64,000 nucleotides of DNA from Woeseiaceae bacterium (lineage in GTDB: Bacteria > Pseudomonadota > Gammaproteobacteria > Steroidobacterales > Woeseiaceae), in contig JAJFKU010000073.1 in the NCBI GenBank assembly GCA_021773035.1, positions 1 to 64,000 of the forward strand, in the 5' to 3' direction. The notes under the pieces are model-generated. The model saw only the letters and a program-made list of their open reading frames with translations. It did no database searches and was not told the DNA's origin. The position numbers and the translations under genes were made by a program. Every line of letters begins with the position of its first letter. The first letter of the stretch is position 1. This document shows, in pieces, positions 14,952 to 22,448 of the stretch.

Positions 14952-16703
14952 ATGAAGCGTTCACGACACACGACCGCCTTCGCGTCCATAATGAGCATCG
15001 TCATGTTGTTGACGACGGCTCCCGGTCTCTCGGAGGACGAACTCGACCAAGCCAGTGGTGCCGCAGAACCGTTCGCCGAAGCAGCGCAGCTATCCTATCT
15101 GCTCAGCGATGCAGCGACCCCGGCCGACTTACGCAGAGAGAATGGCCAGTGGAAGGCCTTTGACCGCGAGCTCCTGATTCAGCAATCGGGAATCTACTGG
15201 CTGAAATGGACGATCACTATCGCCAATTTTCGATCTCCCCAGATACTGAGGATGGAAAGCCTCATGGCTTACGATCTGTTCTGGGACGATCGGCTGCTGA
15301 TGCAAAATGGTGTACCCGGCCTCGGCGATGCCGAGGTACCGGGAAAACGCACCGTCTACGTATTCATGCCGGACAATAGTTATGACGACGGCGAGCACAC
15401 TCTGCTGCTGCGCGTATCCAGCGAGCATTGGGGCTATCGCGGCGCGCTTTTTGAACACACGAACCGAGTGATTCATCAGTTGTCATTTTTTGACCACGGT
15501 GGTTATGAGGACAACATCGAGTACGACGAAGCACTCACAGTGGGCTTTGGTGGTGCCAACTTCTTTGTGGGTCTGTACTTCATAATCATGTTCTTCGGCC
15601 GCCGCGAGCGGATGGCCTATCTGTTGTGCGCCATCTGCAGTGTCGCTGTATTTGGTGTCGGCATTCTCGACTCGTCTGCCGACCTGTACAACTACGACTA
15701 CGATTGGCACTACCCGATCTGGCTGGGGCTTGCCATCGCCGTCACGGCGATATTCGTATTGCTGCCGCTCATTTTTCTTGTTCATTTCAATCTGCGACGG
15801 AAGGCAATCTGGATAGCCCTGTTACTTTTATTGGCCACATCCGCGCTTGTACTGGCGCCGTATGAAAATATCGGTACCTGGGCAATCGGCGGCTCTCTCA
15901 TGCTGTCGCTGGCAATCACCGCTGTTGCTGCATGGCATAAGCAACGAGCAGCCATTTGGTCGGCAATTGGGTTGATACTTTGTGCAGTGGCAATGATCGC
16001 AAATGCGAACCTCTTCTATCCGACATTCTCGCTGCTCATGCTGCTAATTCTTGCAACGCTGGTCATGCAGGACCGCTGGGATCGCGAGAATTTTCATGCC
16101 GCTGGCTTACTGGCGAGCCAACTCGAGGCACAGCTGCTTCGCAAGAATATACAACCTCACTTCCTTATGAACTCACTAACCAACGTATTGGAATGGGTTG
16201 AAGTTGCGCCAGACCGGGCGGCTGCATTTATCGAGTTACTCGCCGAAGAGTTTCGCCTGTTCAATCGCATTGCAAACAAGAAGGATATCTCCATCGAAGA
16301 AGAGTTGCGCTTGTGCCAGCTACACCTGGACATTATGGGCTATCGACTGAGAAAGTCGTTCCGCCTGAGCATCGACATCCAGGACCCGCAGCGTCGCGTG
16401 CCGCCGGCAGTTTTCCACACGCTGTGCGAAAACGGTATCAGCCACAATCGCTACTCTGAAGACAACATTGTTTTTGGTATTGAAGAAACCACGCCAGACA
16501 GCGGTACGATACAATATCGCTTCACGACGCCGCTGGAGAAAGCGAAGCTCCAGACAGGCAACGCGGCAGGCTCTGGAACCGGTATGAAGTACATCAAGTC
16601 CCGATTGGCACAGTCGTTCGGTAGCGAATGGCAGCTCTATGCGCATAAGGACAGGGACTGCTGGGTAACGGATATCACCATTCCGGCCGCGGCCAGGAAG
16701 TAA
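14952..16703 (+). CDS. LytS-type sensor histidine kinase with 7TM module
   Basis: The 583-residue product has an N-terminal periplasmic domain of jelly-roll type (about 40-180, 'QQSGIYWLKWTITI'), then seven to eight membrane helices (about 190-385), a His_kinase domain of the LytS/YehU family and a degenerate HATPase. The phosphorylated His is in 'KNIQPHFLMNSLTNVLEW' near residue 402, followed by 'EEELRLCQLHLDIMGYRL'. 'LCENGISHNRYSED' is the N box and 'GSGTGMKYIKSRL' the G box. The layout fits 7TMR-DISM kinases that sense a ligand outside the membrane. It is paired with the LytTR regulator five bases downstream. The listed ORF begins 52 codons earlier in non-protein-like sequence; the ATG at 14952 is preferred. 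Confidence 0.85.
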   Translation: MKRSRHTTAFASIMSIVMLLTTAPGLSEDELDQASGAAEPFAEAAQLSYLLSDAATPADLRRENGQWKAFDRELLIQQSGIYWLKWTITIANFRSPQILRMESLMAYDLFWDDRLLMQNGVPGLGDAEVPGKRTVYVFMPDNSYDDGEHTLLLRVSSEHWGYRGALFEHTNRVIHQLSFFDHGGYEDNIEYDEALTVGFGGANFFVGLYFIIMFFGRRERMAYLLCAICSVAVFGVGILDSSADLYNYDYDWHYPIWLGLAIAVTAIFVLLPLIFLVHFNLRRKAIWIALLLLLATSALVLAPYENIGTWAIGGSLMLSLAITAVAAWHKQRAAIWSAIGLILCAVAMIANANLFYPTFSLLMLLILATLVMQDRWDRENFHAAGLLASQLEAQLLRKNIQPHFLMNSLTNVLEWVEVAPDRAAAFIELLAEEFRLFNRIANKKDISIEEELRLCQLHLDIMGYRLRKSFRLSIDIQDPQRRVPPAVFHTLCENGISHNRYSEDNIVFGIEETTPDSGTIQYRFTTPLEKAKLQTGNAAGSGTGMKYIKSRLAQSFGSEWQLYAHKDRDCWVTDITIPAAARK

Positions 16704-16708
16704 CGACT

Positions 16709-17407
16709 TTGCATATCGTAATTGTTGAAGACGAGCCGGCGATAGCGGAAAGAATTGAACGCCTGACCAGAGAAATCCTGGAGTCGAAGGTTGATCGTAT
16801 CAGGCATTTCCCCGATGTCGACAGCGCCATCGAGCACATCAGCGAAAACGCGACGGACCTTCTGATGCTGGATCTGAAGCTTACCGGTCGCAGCGGTTTT
16901 GACGTACTTCGCGATACGGCCGCCCAATCGTATCAAACCATCATCATTTCCGCCTATTCCGATCAGGCGATTACGGCGTTCGAGTGGGGCGTGCTTGATT
17001 TCGTCAACAAACCCTTCGCCCGGGCACGACTCGAGAGTGCGTTGCTGCGTTTTGTGGATACAGAGAACCGAGCGAATATCGCTGCTCGCTACCTGTCCGT
17101 GAAGAAGGGTCGTGAACTCGAAGTCATAGATATCGAAGACCTCGTCTATGTGGCCGGCATGGACAACTACTCAGAACTCGTATTGACGGACGGCCGAAAA
17201 CGTTTGCACGACAAGTCTCTCGCCAAGTTACAAATGGTATTGCCACCGGTGTTCTTCCGCATACATAAATCGTACATCGTGCGTATGAACCGCGTAAAAA
17301 AAATGCACACACACCGCGGCGGCCGCTATGAGCTTGAACTTGAAGACGGCACCGTGCTACCGGTCGGCCGGACGCGTTACAAAGAAGTACAGGAGCTGTT
17401 TATATAG
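16709..17407 (+). CDS. LytTR family response regulator
   Basis: The 232-residue product has a receiver domain (1-115) and a C-terminal LytTR DNA-binding domain (about 130-232). 'IVEDEP' forms the acidic pocket, the phosphoacceptor Asp is in 'LLMLDLKL' near residue 54, and a Lys in 'VNKPF' completes the site. The LytTR part carries 'DLVYVAGMDNYSELVL' and 'FFRIHKSYIVRMNRVKKM', typical of AlgR/LytR regulators. Translation starts at a TTG (MHIVIVEDE). It follows the kinase by five bases and is surely its partner. LytTR proteins bind direct repeats of about nine bases; the regulon is unknown, though the divergent OMP is a candidate. Confidence 0.9.
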   Translation: MHIVIVEDEPAIAERIERLTREILESKVDRIRHFPDVDSAIEHISENATDLLMLDLKLTGRSGFDVLRDTAAQSYQTIIISAYSDQAITAFEWGVLDFVNKPFARARLESALLRFVDTENRANIAARYLSVKKGRELEVIDIEDLVYVAGMDNYSELVLTDGRKRLHDKSLAKLQMVLPPVFFRIHKSYIVRMNRVKKMHTHRGGRYELELEDGTVLPVGRTRYKEVQELFI

Positions 17408-17415
17408 AACGCAGA

Positions 17416-18390
17416 TCAGCCCGCCCCCTTTTCCGCAAGGTATCGTCGAAGCGCCTCATCGAGCGCCTGATCTGCAGGGACATCGACGTCAGGCTGAACA
17501 CCGACCCCCTGCCAGTTGTCGCCTGTGATCGGGTTCACCGACTTTGCCGTTACCGACCAGAGGACAAAATGCGAATGGATAGGAACGTACTGGAACGGAT
17601 GAGCGCCGCCGCCCGATGCTTCGCCTATGATCAGTGCTCGCTTTAGTGCCTGAAGATTGTAGGCAAGTGCTTCGGCTGCCGAAAACGTCCGCGGCGAAAT
17701 CAGCACGTAGACGGGTTTGTTCTTTCCAAAGCGATTTCCCGGAACGTAGGCCTGGGTAAATTGTTGGCTTAGTGTGTCAGTCGGGCGATCGTATATGCCT
17801 GTCAGGGGTTGCAGTTCGGGATCAAACAGATAGCTGGCAACAAGAGTCGCCATATCCCCAATGCCGCCGCCGTTGTTTCTGAGGTCTATGATCAAAGCGT
17901 CCGTGTGTGCAACGACATTCATCGCAGCCACGACAGTTTCCGCACCCATATCGATGGGTGCAAACACGCGCAGGTCGATCAAACCGACATTGCCTTCGAG
18001 ACGCTCGACACCGAAATTCAAATAGGCGCCGTACCAGCGTTCCATCTCGTTCGCAGAAAACGTCTCAGCGCCATCGTCAGATTCCGGCAATCTCTCGGCG
18101 GAGTACTCCACATTCGGATGTCCGTCGCCGGTGAGTTCCTGGAGCATCTCGCTTAGCGCCTCTGCAAAGGCCTGACCAGACGACAACTTGTCGAAAAAAC
18201 CTCCGGCAGACGCGTCTCGCAAAGAGTTCGCTGCGGTTTGACCAAGCGCTGCATCAACGTAGTCGGTTTCGAGATGGGCGATAACCGCTTCGATGACCGC
18301 AACTCTGTCGGTCTGCCGCACGTCATCCGCTGCTGCGGACGAACTGAAGCAAAACAACTGGGCTAAGGACAAGCACAGAATTTGTTTCAT
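17416..18390 (-). CDS. secreted S41 family (Ctp-like) peptidase
   Basis: The 324-residue product has a signal peptide (LCLSLAQLFCFSSSAAA) and an S41 peptidase domain. 'ALIIDLRNNGGGIGDMATLV' is the core strand and oxyanion region, and 'PRTFSAAEALAYNLQ' contains the nucleophilic Ser. The usual Lys/Glu partners are probably in 'LIIGEASGGGAHPF'. An N-terminal helical part resembles IRBP-type S41 proteins, and no PDZ domain is seen. It is likely periplasmic. It is convergent with the LytTR gene, with an eight-base gap, and lies downstream of the truncated marR remnant. Confidence 0.85.
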   Translation of the reverse strand: MKQILCLSLAQLFCFSSSAAADDVRQTDRVAVIEAVIAHLETDYVDAALGQTAANSLRDASAGGFFDKLSSGQAFAEALSEMLQELTGDGHPNVEYSAERLPESDDGAETFSANEMERWYGAYLNFGVERLEGNVGLIDLRVFAPIDMGAETVVAAMNVVAHTDALIIDLRNNGGGIGDMATLVASYLFDPELQPLTGIYDRPTDTLSQQFTQAYVPGNRFGKNKPVYVLISPRTFSAAEALAYNLQALKRALIIGEASGGGAHPFQYVPIHSHFVLWSVTAKSVNPITGDNWQGVGVQPDVDVPADQALDEALRRYLAEKGAG

Positions 18391-18407
18391 CCAGGCACCT
18401 CGGTGTT

Positions 18408-18740
18408 TTACTCTTCGTGCTCCGCTATGCGTGCTGCAAAGGGACGCTCGGACAGAGCAACGATCGCTTCCGCCAACAGTCCGCTAAGCGGCATAGAAAG
18501 TTCGCGATCCAGATGGTCGGCGGCGCGCTGCGTCGCCTTCCAGCGCGCTACGAGGCGCGGTAACAGCCCATGGCCCTTTGCCGTCAGGCTGATCAATCGC
18601 TCACGACTGTCGCTGCCGGTGCGTTGCTCAACCAGCCCCTCTGCCATCATTTTCGAAACGGTCTGGCTGGCTGCCGAATGCGAGATGCTTGAAAGCGCCG
18701 CAATCTCCTTTATCGTCCGGTCGGAGTCGTTTGAAAGCGC
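18408..18740 (-). pseudogene. MarR family regulator, 5' end lost
   Basis: The frame encodes the DNA-binding wing and C-terminal helices of a MarR regulator: 'IKEIAALSSISHSASQTVSK' (recognition helix), 'MMAEGLVEQRTGSDSRERLI' (wing) and a dimerisation tail. An in-frame TAA at 18741-18743 cuts it off before the first helices, about 40-50 residues short, and no ATG, GTG or TTG precedes the recognition helix. The listed ORF starting at 18650 would lack that helix and is unlikely to work. Another frame just upstream ends '...RNLIAFM', which may be the lost N-terminal part after a frameshift. Confidence 0.7.
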
Positions 18741-18775
18741 TTACATGAATGCAATGAGATTACGAACGCAGGCCT

Positions 18776-18991
18776 TCATCCACCGCAGCAACCCTGCCCC
18801 AGTTGTATCGGCGGGCATTTGACAGTACCGAACGAACAGTAGACACAGCAGTCGCCCGGGTTTGGTTTTAACAGTTCACTGCAGCCCGTACAGTCGTAGT
18901 AAAACTGACAGGCGTTCGTCGGCATCCGCTCGCGCGCCTCGTGGCCACAACGCGGACAGCTTATTACCGAAAACTCTTCAAAATCGGACAT
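18776..18991 (-). CDS. GDCCVxC zinc-ribbon-like protein
   Basis: The 71-residue product has CPRCGHEARE near the start, 'YDCTGCSELLKPNPGDCCVY' in the middle and 'CSFGTVKCPPIQ' after it, the pattern of GDCCVxC-domain (seleno)proteins. Ten cysteines in all suggest metal or redox function. In this family the position that is selenocysteine in some species is Cys here, and no in-frame TGA is present. It is followed by the marR remnant and preceded by the GNAT gene 24 bases upstream, so the two may be co-transcribed. Confidence 0.8.
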   Translation of the reverse strand: MSDFEEFSVISCPRCGHEARERMPTNACQFYYDCTGCSELLKPNPGDCCVYCSFGTVKCPPIQLGQGCCGG

Positions 18992-19015
18992 GCGATCCCG
19001 GTCTTTTCACCGTGG

Positions 19016-19492
19016 TCATGTGAGCTCCTTCTCCCGCTCCACATACAGTTTCCTGAACCCCATCGAGTCATACAGTCCATCCGCAGCCTGGTTTGCCGCG
19101 AGAACGCCGATTCTCAGCCACTTCACTTCGTTCGCTCTGGCGAAGGATTCCGCTGCTTCCAACAGGCTGCGTCCAATGCCACGATTTCGAAACCCGGACG
19201 CAACGACCAGGTCGGAGATCAGGCCGTACTCAATGTCGCCATCGTGGATTTCGTCGCTCCTGACCTGCGCGAGAACCGTTGCGAAGCCAGCTACTTCTTC
19301 GCCAATCTCTGCGACAAGAACCTCCCCACGGCAATGCCGGCAGCGGTCCAGCATATGCGGTACGTAGATGTTCACGATCTCCGCGCCCGATGGCATCCGT
19401 GGCTCAATATGACGTTCAGCGTCCTGTAGTTCGATAAAACAGGCGCGAACTCCGGCCAGGTGTGCGGTCTTGTCAAAGCTTCGAATCAACAA
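19016..19492 (-). CDS. GNAT family N-acetyltransferase
   Basis: The 158-residue product has the GNAT fold: 'ISDLVVASGFRNRGIGRSLL' holds the acetyl-CoA pyrophosphate loop (R-x-x-G-x-G/A), and 'EAAESFARANEVKWLRIGVL' and 'DSMGFRKLYV' complete the domain. Family members acetylate amino groups of small molecules or proteins; no substrate can be proposed. The start is a TTG at 19492 with AGGAC upstream. It is probably in an operon with the GDCCVxC gene. Confidence 0.8.
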   Translation of the reverse strand: MLIRSFDKTAHLAGVRACFIELQDAERHIEPRMPSGAEIVNIYVPHMLDRCRHCRGEVLVAEIGEEVAGFATVLAQVRSDEIHDGDIEYGLISDLVVASGFRNRGIGRSLLEAAESFARANEVKWLRIGVLAANQAADGLYDSMGFRKLYVEREKELT

Positions 19493-19685
19493 TGTCCTGT
19501 GCTCAATTGTAATGCGGGTCTGCAGCGCGGCTCACCGAAGCTCCTGGAAAACCGCTGGTCGTTTGGGCCATCAGCATACATTACGGTGTTGCAGCATTAC
19601 TATTCACTGCTGCCCGTGAACTGATCACCACAATGGAGTCTAAACATCAGGAACCTGATGTCCGTCCGCATTGGAAGAAATCAAC

Positions 19686-19781
19686 GTGAAAAAGAACCGC
19701 GTCCTCGGGGCGCTGATCGCATTCCCGCTTATTTGGGGTCGGAGCCCTTTTCCCTTCCGCCAGGCGATATACGAGTATTGA
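19686..19781 (+). CDS. possible 31-residue membrane or signal-like small protein
   Basis: The frame starting at GTG 19686 reads MKKNRVLGALIAFPLIWGR and ends after 31 residues with a TGA that lies 10 bases before the transporter ATG. The start is basic and then hydrophobic like a signal peptide, and GGAAG lies about 9 bases before the GTG. It may be a small membrane protein or a truncated leader. It is below the ORF-track limit. Confidence 0.3.
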   Translation: MKKNRVLGALIAFPLIWGRSPFPFRQAIYEY

Positions 19782-19791
19782 AGGAACTGCG

Positions 19792-20676
19792 ATGACGCGA
19801 AATCGGCTGGCACTGATTGCCTGGTTTGGGTTGGGTATTATCTGGGGCAGTAATTTCATCTTCATGAAATGGGCGGCGGACTATATCACTCCGCTGCAAA
19901 TCGTCTTCGTGCGCGTCGTGCTCGGCTTCCTGGCGGTACTTCTCTATGCGGCCGCGAAGCGCCAGTTGAGTTTGTCGCACCTCAAATACGTTCCACACTT
20001 CGCTGTCATGGCATGCCTCGCCGCTGCAATTTATTACTACGGCTTCGCGCGTGGCACGTCATTGCTTCCCTCCGGCATCGCCGGCGCAGTGAGCGGTGCC
20101 ATTCCGCTGTTTTCGCTGCTTGCCGCAGCCCTGTTCCTGCCCGACGAAACGCTGAACCGATCTAAGGTGATGGGGCTGCTGGTCGGATTTGCGGGCGTGC
20201 TGATGATTGCACGACCGTTTGACGCCGATCTGAGCACGGCATCTGTTGAGGGTGTAACGTTCATGGTGGTCGGTTCGTTAAGCCTTGGCGTATCGTTCGT
20301 CTATGCGAAACGATTCATTATGCCGCTCAGACTCACCAGCGCGGCTCTAACGACCTATCAACTCGGATTGGCGACGCTGATTCTTGCCTTCATTACACCG
20401 TTTGACGGCATTACGCTGATCGCCAACGACGCCCTGGCGCTAAGCGGACTGCTGCTCGGGCTCGGATTGCTGGGCACCGGGCTCGCGTACATCATCTACT
20501 ACTTTCTCGTTGAGGCGCTCGGTGCCGTCCGGGCCTCTTCCGTAACCTATTTGCCACCGATCGTCGCGCTGGCCATCGGTGCGGCAATCGTCGGCGAACC
20601 GATCGGAGCGCTGGATTATCTTGCCGCCGGACTCATCTTTGCCGGTGTTGTGCTCGTCAATCGAGCCAAGGCATAG
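19792..20676 (+). CDS. EamA/DMT family transporter
   Basis: The 294-residue product has ten membrane helices in two EamA repeats of five. The first begins 'LIAWFGLGIIWGSNFIFMKW' and the second at about residue 155, 'FMVVGSLSLGVSFVYAKRF', followed by 'GTGLAYIIYYFLVEALGAVR' and 'SVTYLPPIVALAIGAAIVGE'. The PxxxL and GE motifs of this family are present. It is likely a metabolite exporter (RhaT/YdcZ class) in the inner membrane, with unknown substrate. GAAGGAACTGC lies before the ATG. The 3' end overlaps the opposite-strand Fur-linked gene by 61 bases. Confidence 0.9.
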   Translation: MTRNRLALIAWFGLGIIWGSNFIFMKWAADYITPLQIVFVRVVLGFLAVLLYAAAKRQLSLSHLKYVPHFAVMACLAAAIYYYGFARGTSLLPSGIAGAVSGAIPLFSLLAAALFLPDETLNRSKVMGLLVGFAGVLMIARPFDADLSTASVEGVTFMVVGSLSLGVSFVYAKRFIMPLRLTSAALTTYQLGLATLILAFITPFDGITLIANDALALSGLLLGLGLLGTGLAYIIYYFLVEALGAVRASSVTYLPPIVALAIGAAIVGEPIGALDYLAAGLIFAGVVLVNRAKA

Positions 20677-20987
20677 GACTCAGCCAAACGCGTTGGCGAC
20701 AGCGCCCGGCACACGGAGCGAGCCGCAGCCGCTATCAGCGCAAGGTGCCAGACCGTCTGCTTGTCACAGGGGTGGTAGCCGTAGCGGCGTGTTTTCAGGC
20801 AGTGAAGCTCTCCGCTGTCGAGCAGATGGCGCGCTTCGCGGCCCTGCCAGTCAAATACCTCGCAACCGCGCTCGCAGTCCAGGACCTGGATTCTCGGGCC
20901 TGATTCCGGACTATTCAGGACCAGCAGACGATAGCGCGCCTTTTCAGGCTCCGCCGACGGTGGAATCAGATGAGCGATGTTGGACAT
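20616..20987 (-). CDS. small protein of unknown function under a Fur box
   Basis: The 123-residue product begins 'MSNIAHLIPPSAEPEKARYR' and contains 'LLVLNSPESGPRIQVLDCER', 'GCEVFDWQGREARHLL' and 'CLKTRRYGYHPCD', with five cysteines. No transmembrane segment or signal is seen, so it is probably cytoplasmic. AAGGAT precedes the ATG. The promoter upstream carries a perfect 19-base Fur palindrome, so the gene should be induced by iron limitation. The family is not recognised. The last 20 codons overlap the convergent EamA gene. Confidence 0.55.
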   Translation of the reverse strand: MSNIAHLIPPSAEPEKARYRLLVLNSPESGPRIQVLDCERGCEVFDWQGREARHLLDSGELHCLKTRRYGYHPCDKQTVWHLALIAAAARSVCRALSPTRLAESYALARLTSTTPAKMSPAAR

Positions 20988-21010
20988 GGTTGGTATCCTT
21001 TTCGTTCGTT

Positions 21011-21029
21011 AATGAGAATGATTCTCATT
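21011..21029 (-). promoter_or_regulatory. Fur box (perfect 19-base palindrome)
   Basis: AATGAGAATGATTCTCATT is a perfect palindrome around a central base and matches the Fur consensus GATAATGATAATCATTATC at most positions. It lies just downstream of the -10 element at 21033-21038, overlapping the expected transcription start, so Fur with Fe(II) should block the promoter of the gene ending at 20616. It is 24 bases before that gene's ATG. Confidence 0.85.
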
Positions 21030-21032
21030 CGT

Positions 21033-21060
21033 ATTTTACACGGAGAACAAGGATTGGCAA
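21033..21060 (-). promoter_or_regulatory. sigma-70 promoter repressed through the Fur box
   Basis: On the minus strand TTGCCA (21060-21055) and TAAAAT (21038-21033) are separated by 16 bases, a good housekeeping promoter pointing at the 123-residue gene. The Fur box follows within four bases of the -10 element. Confidence 0.6.
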
Positions 21061-21161
21061 CACTTTTTATTGAAATACGGCCGGCGAAGGCGGAATCCGG
21101 CCCCATTTCACGCCCGGGCATGGCATAGTGAGTTTGGACTCAGAAAGAACCCGAAGAACCT

Positions 21162-21380
21162 ATGAAAACCGCTTACGAGGCCGGCAGCAACATCGAAGCC
21201 CACCTGGCCATGCACCAACTGCAGCAAGCCGGCATCGTCGCCAGAATCGAAGGCGAGTACCTGCAGGGCGCTATCGGCGAACTCCCGGCGGCCGGCAACG
21301 TGCGCGTTCTCGTCGACTCGGGCGACCTCGAGGAAGCTCGTGCCGTTATCGCCGACTGGGAAGCTGCAAACGCTGACTAA
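21162..21380 (+). CDS. DUF2007 domain protein (putative signal-transducing protein)
   Basis: The 72-residue product matches DUF2007: 'TAYEAGSNIEAHLAMHQLQQ', 'AGIVARIEGEYLQGAIGELP' and 'VRVLVDSGDLEEARAVIADW'. It resembles an ACT-like small fold, and the family (called putative prokaryotic signal transducing protein) has no proven function. The two-residue gap between strand and helix at 'AGNVRVLV' is typical. It ends in a four-base overlap (CTAA) with the convergent secreted-protein gene. Confidence 0.85.
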   Translation: MKTAYEAGSNIEAHLAMHQLQQAGIVARIEGEYLQGAIGELPAAGNVRVLVDSGDLEEARAVIADWEAANAD

Positions 21381-21931
21381 CGCCCGTCAAACCGCTCTAT
21401 CGATCGCAACGCCAGGCCAAGGCGCAGTCTCAGATCATCATCGCGAAAACGAACCTCGTCACTGCTGAACGGGTTGTACATCTCACGCATGACCGCACGC
21501 GACACGGCTGACCAGCTCTTGTCGACGAACGATGTGCGCGTGCCGGCCATCGAATAACCCAGCCGATCGTGGTTCGGGTAACACTGCGACAGGAAACCAC
21601 CCCAGCAATAGTCGCCGTTCCTGTCGTCGTCCGGCCCCCATGACAACGAAATACCCGCACTCGATATTGCCGACGTGAAAGCCCGTGATACCGTTTTTGC
21701 CGCATGCTCGCAAACGGCCAGGTCGCCCTGTCCGAGATTGATCGTCCAGGGCCCTGAACGGCGTGAACCGTGTAGAGCCGCCGCCGAAACCTCCGTATAG
21801 ATAACACGCGCCAACTTCGCGCAACCGTCGACCGCGACCGGTATCGGTATCGGGGCCGCCCGCACCGCTGCGGCGAGCAGTCCGATCACCAATACACTCA
21901 CCAGCGGTGCGAAATTCCTCTTTGCCATCAC
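21377..21931 (-). CDS. secreted protein of unknown function
   Basis: The 184-residue product has a signal peptide (LVSVLVIGLLAAAVRA, cleavage before APIPIP). The mature protein has 'CAKLARVIYTEVSAAALHGS', 'GDLAVCEHAAKTVSRAFTSA' and 'CWGGFLSQCYPNHDR', with four cysteines that could form disulfides. It is probably periplasmic. No family recognised. It is transcribed from the same side as the MAPEG gene, 87 bases away. Confidence 0.6.
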   Translation of the reverse strand: MMAKRNFAPLVSVLVIGLLAAAVRAAPIPIPVAVDGCAKLARVIYTEVSAAALHGSRRSGPWTINLGQGDLAVCEHAAKTVSRAFTSAISSAGISLSWGPDDDRNGDYCWGGFLSQCYPNHDRLGYSMAGTRTSFVDKSWSAVSRAVMREMYNPFSSDEVRFRDDDLRLRLGLALRSIERFDGR

Positions 21932-22018
21932 CCTTCTCCTTCACCCGGTAAAACCTGAGCATCGGACAAACGTCGGGATTCCAACAGCGGCAAATCCCGG
22001 CAATTCGGCAAGAAGCGC

Positions 22019-22402
22019 CTAGAAGTAGGACCAGATCGCGACGATCAGCACCCAGATCAGCATGATGACGCTCGGCAGGTAAGACGTCACAAAGCCGAGC
22101 GTCCGGTTTTTCGGGTCCTGCAGATACGCTGCTCGGTAGATAAACCGACCGATGATGTAGACGATGCCCAGGCCGGCACCCCACAGCGGATTAACGTAGA
22201 AGCCATACATCCACAACGCCGGGACAAAGATGATCAGCTGCTCCAAAGTATTTTGGTGAACCCGGTTCACGCGTTCGAACTGCTGATCGCCGGACATGGC
22301 CGGTGCCGTAACCTTGTATTTTGGCCGCGCTCCACCGACCAGAACACTGAAGAACATGTACTGGACCAACGCCAGTACTGTAACGATGACTACTGCTTCC
22401 AT
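22019..22402 (-). CDS. MAPEG family membrane protein
   Basis: The 127-residue product has four membrane helices and the MAPEG core 'FERVNRVHQNTLEQLIIFVP', including the N-x-x-E-x-Q-like motif of microsomal glutathione transferases. 'GLGIVYIIGRFIYRAAYLQD' and 'PKNRTLGF' complete the signature. It may bind glutathione and act on hydrophobic substrates at the inner membrane. It belongs to a different branch from the MAPEG protein at 12145. It is divergent from the nucleotide-transporter-like gene by 46 bases. Confidence 0.85.
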   Translation of the reverse strand: MEAVVIVTVLALVQYMFFSVLVGGARPKYKVTAPAMSGDQQFERVNRVHQNTLEQLIIFVPALWMYGFYVNPLWGAGLGIVYIIGRFIYRAAYLQDPKNRTLGFVTSYLPSVIMLIWVLIVAIWSYF

Positions 22403-22448
22403 GATTTCCCCACCTTTTGATTATTATTTGCATTAAGATCGCCTGCAC

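Noticed and set aside
18776-18991. selenoprotein reading of the GDCCVxC gene
   Set aside because: The family sometimes has Sec, but here the position is an ordinary Cys codon and no in-frame TGA or SECIS-like need exists.
20579-21073. 164-residue plus-strand ORF across the Fur box
   Set aside because: It reads through a promoter and Fur site and is antisense to the Fur-linked gene; composition is not protein-like.
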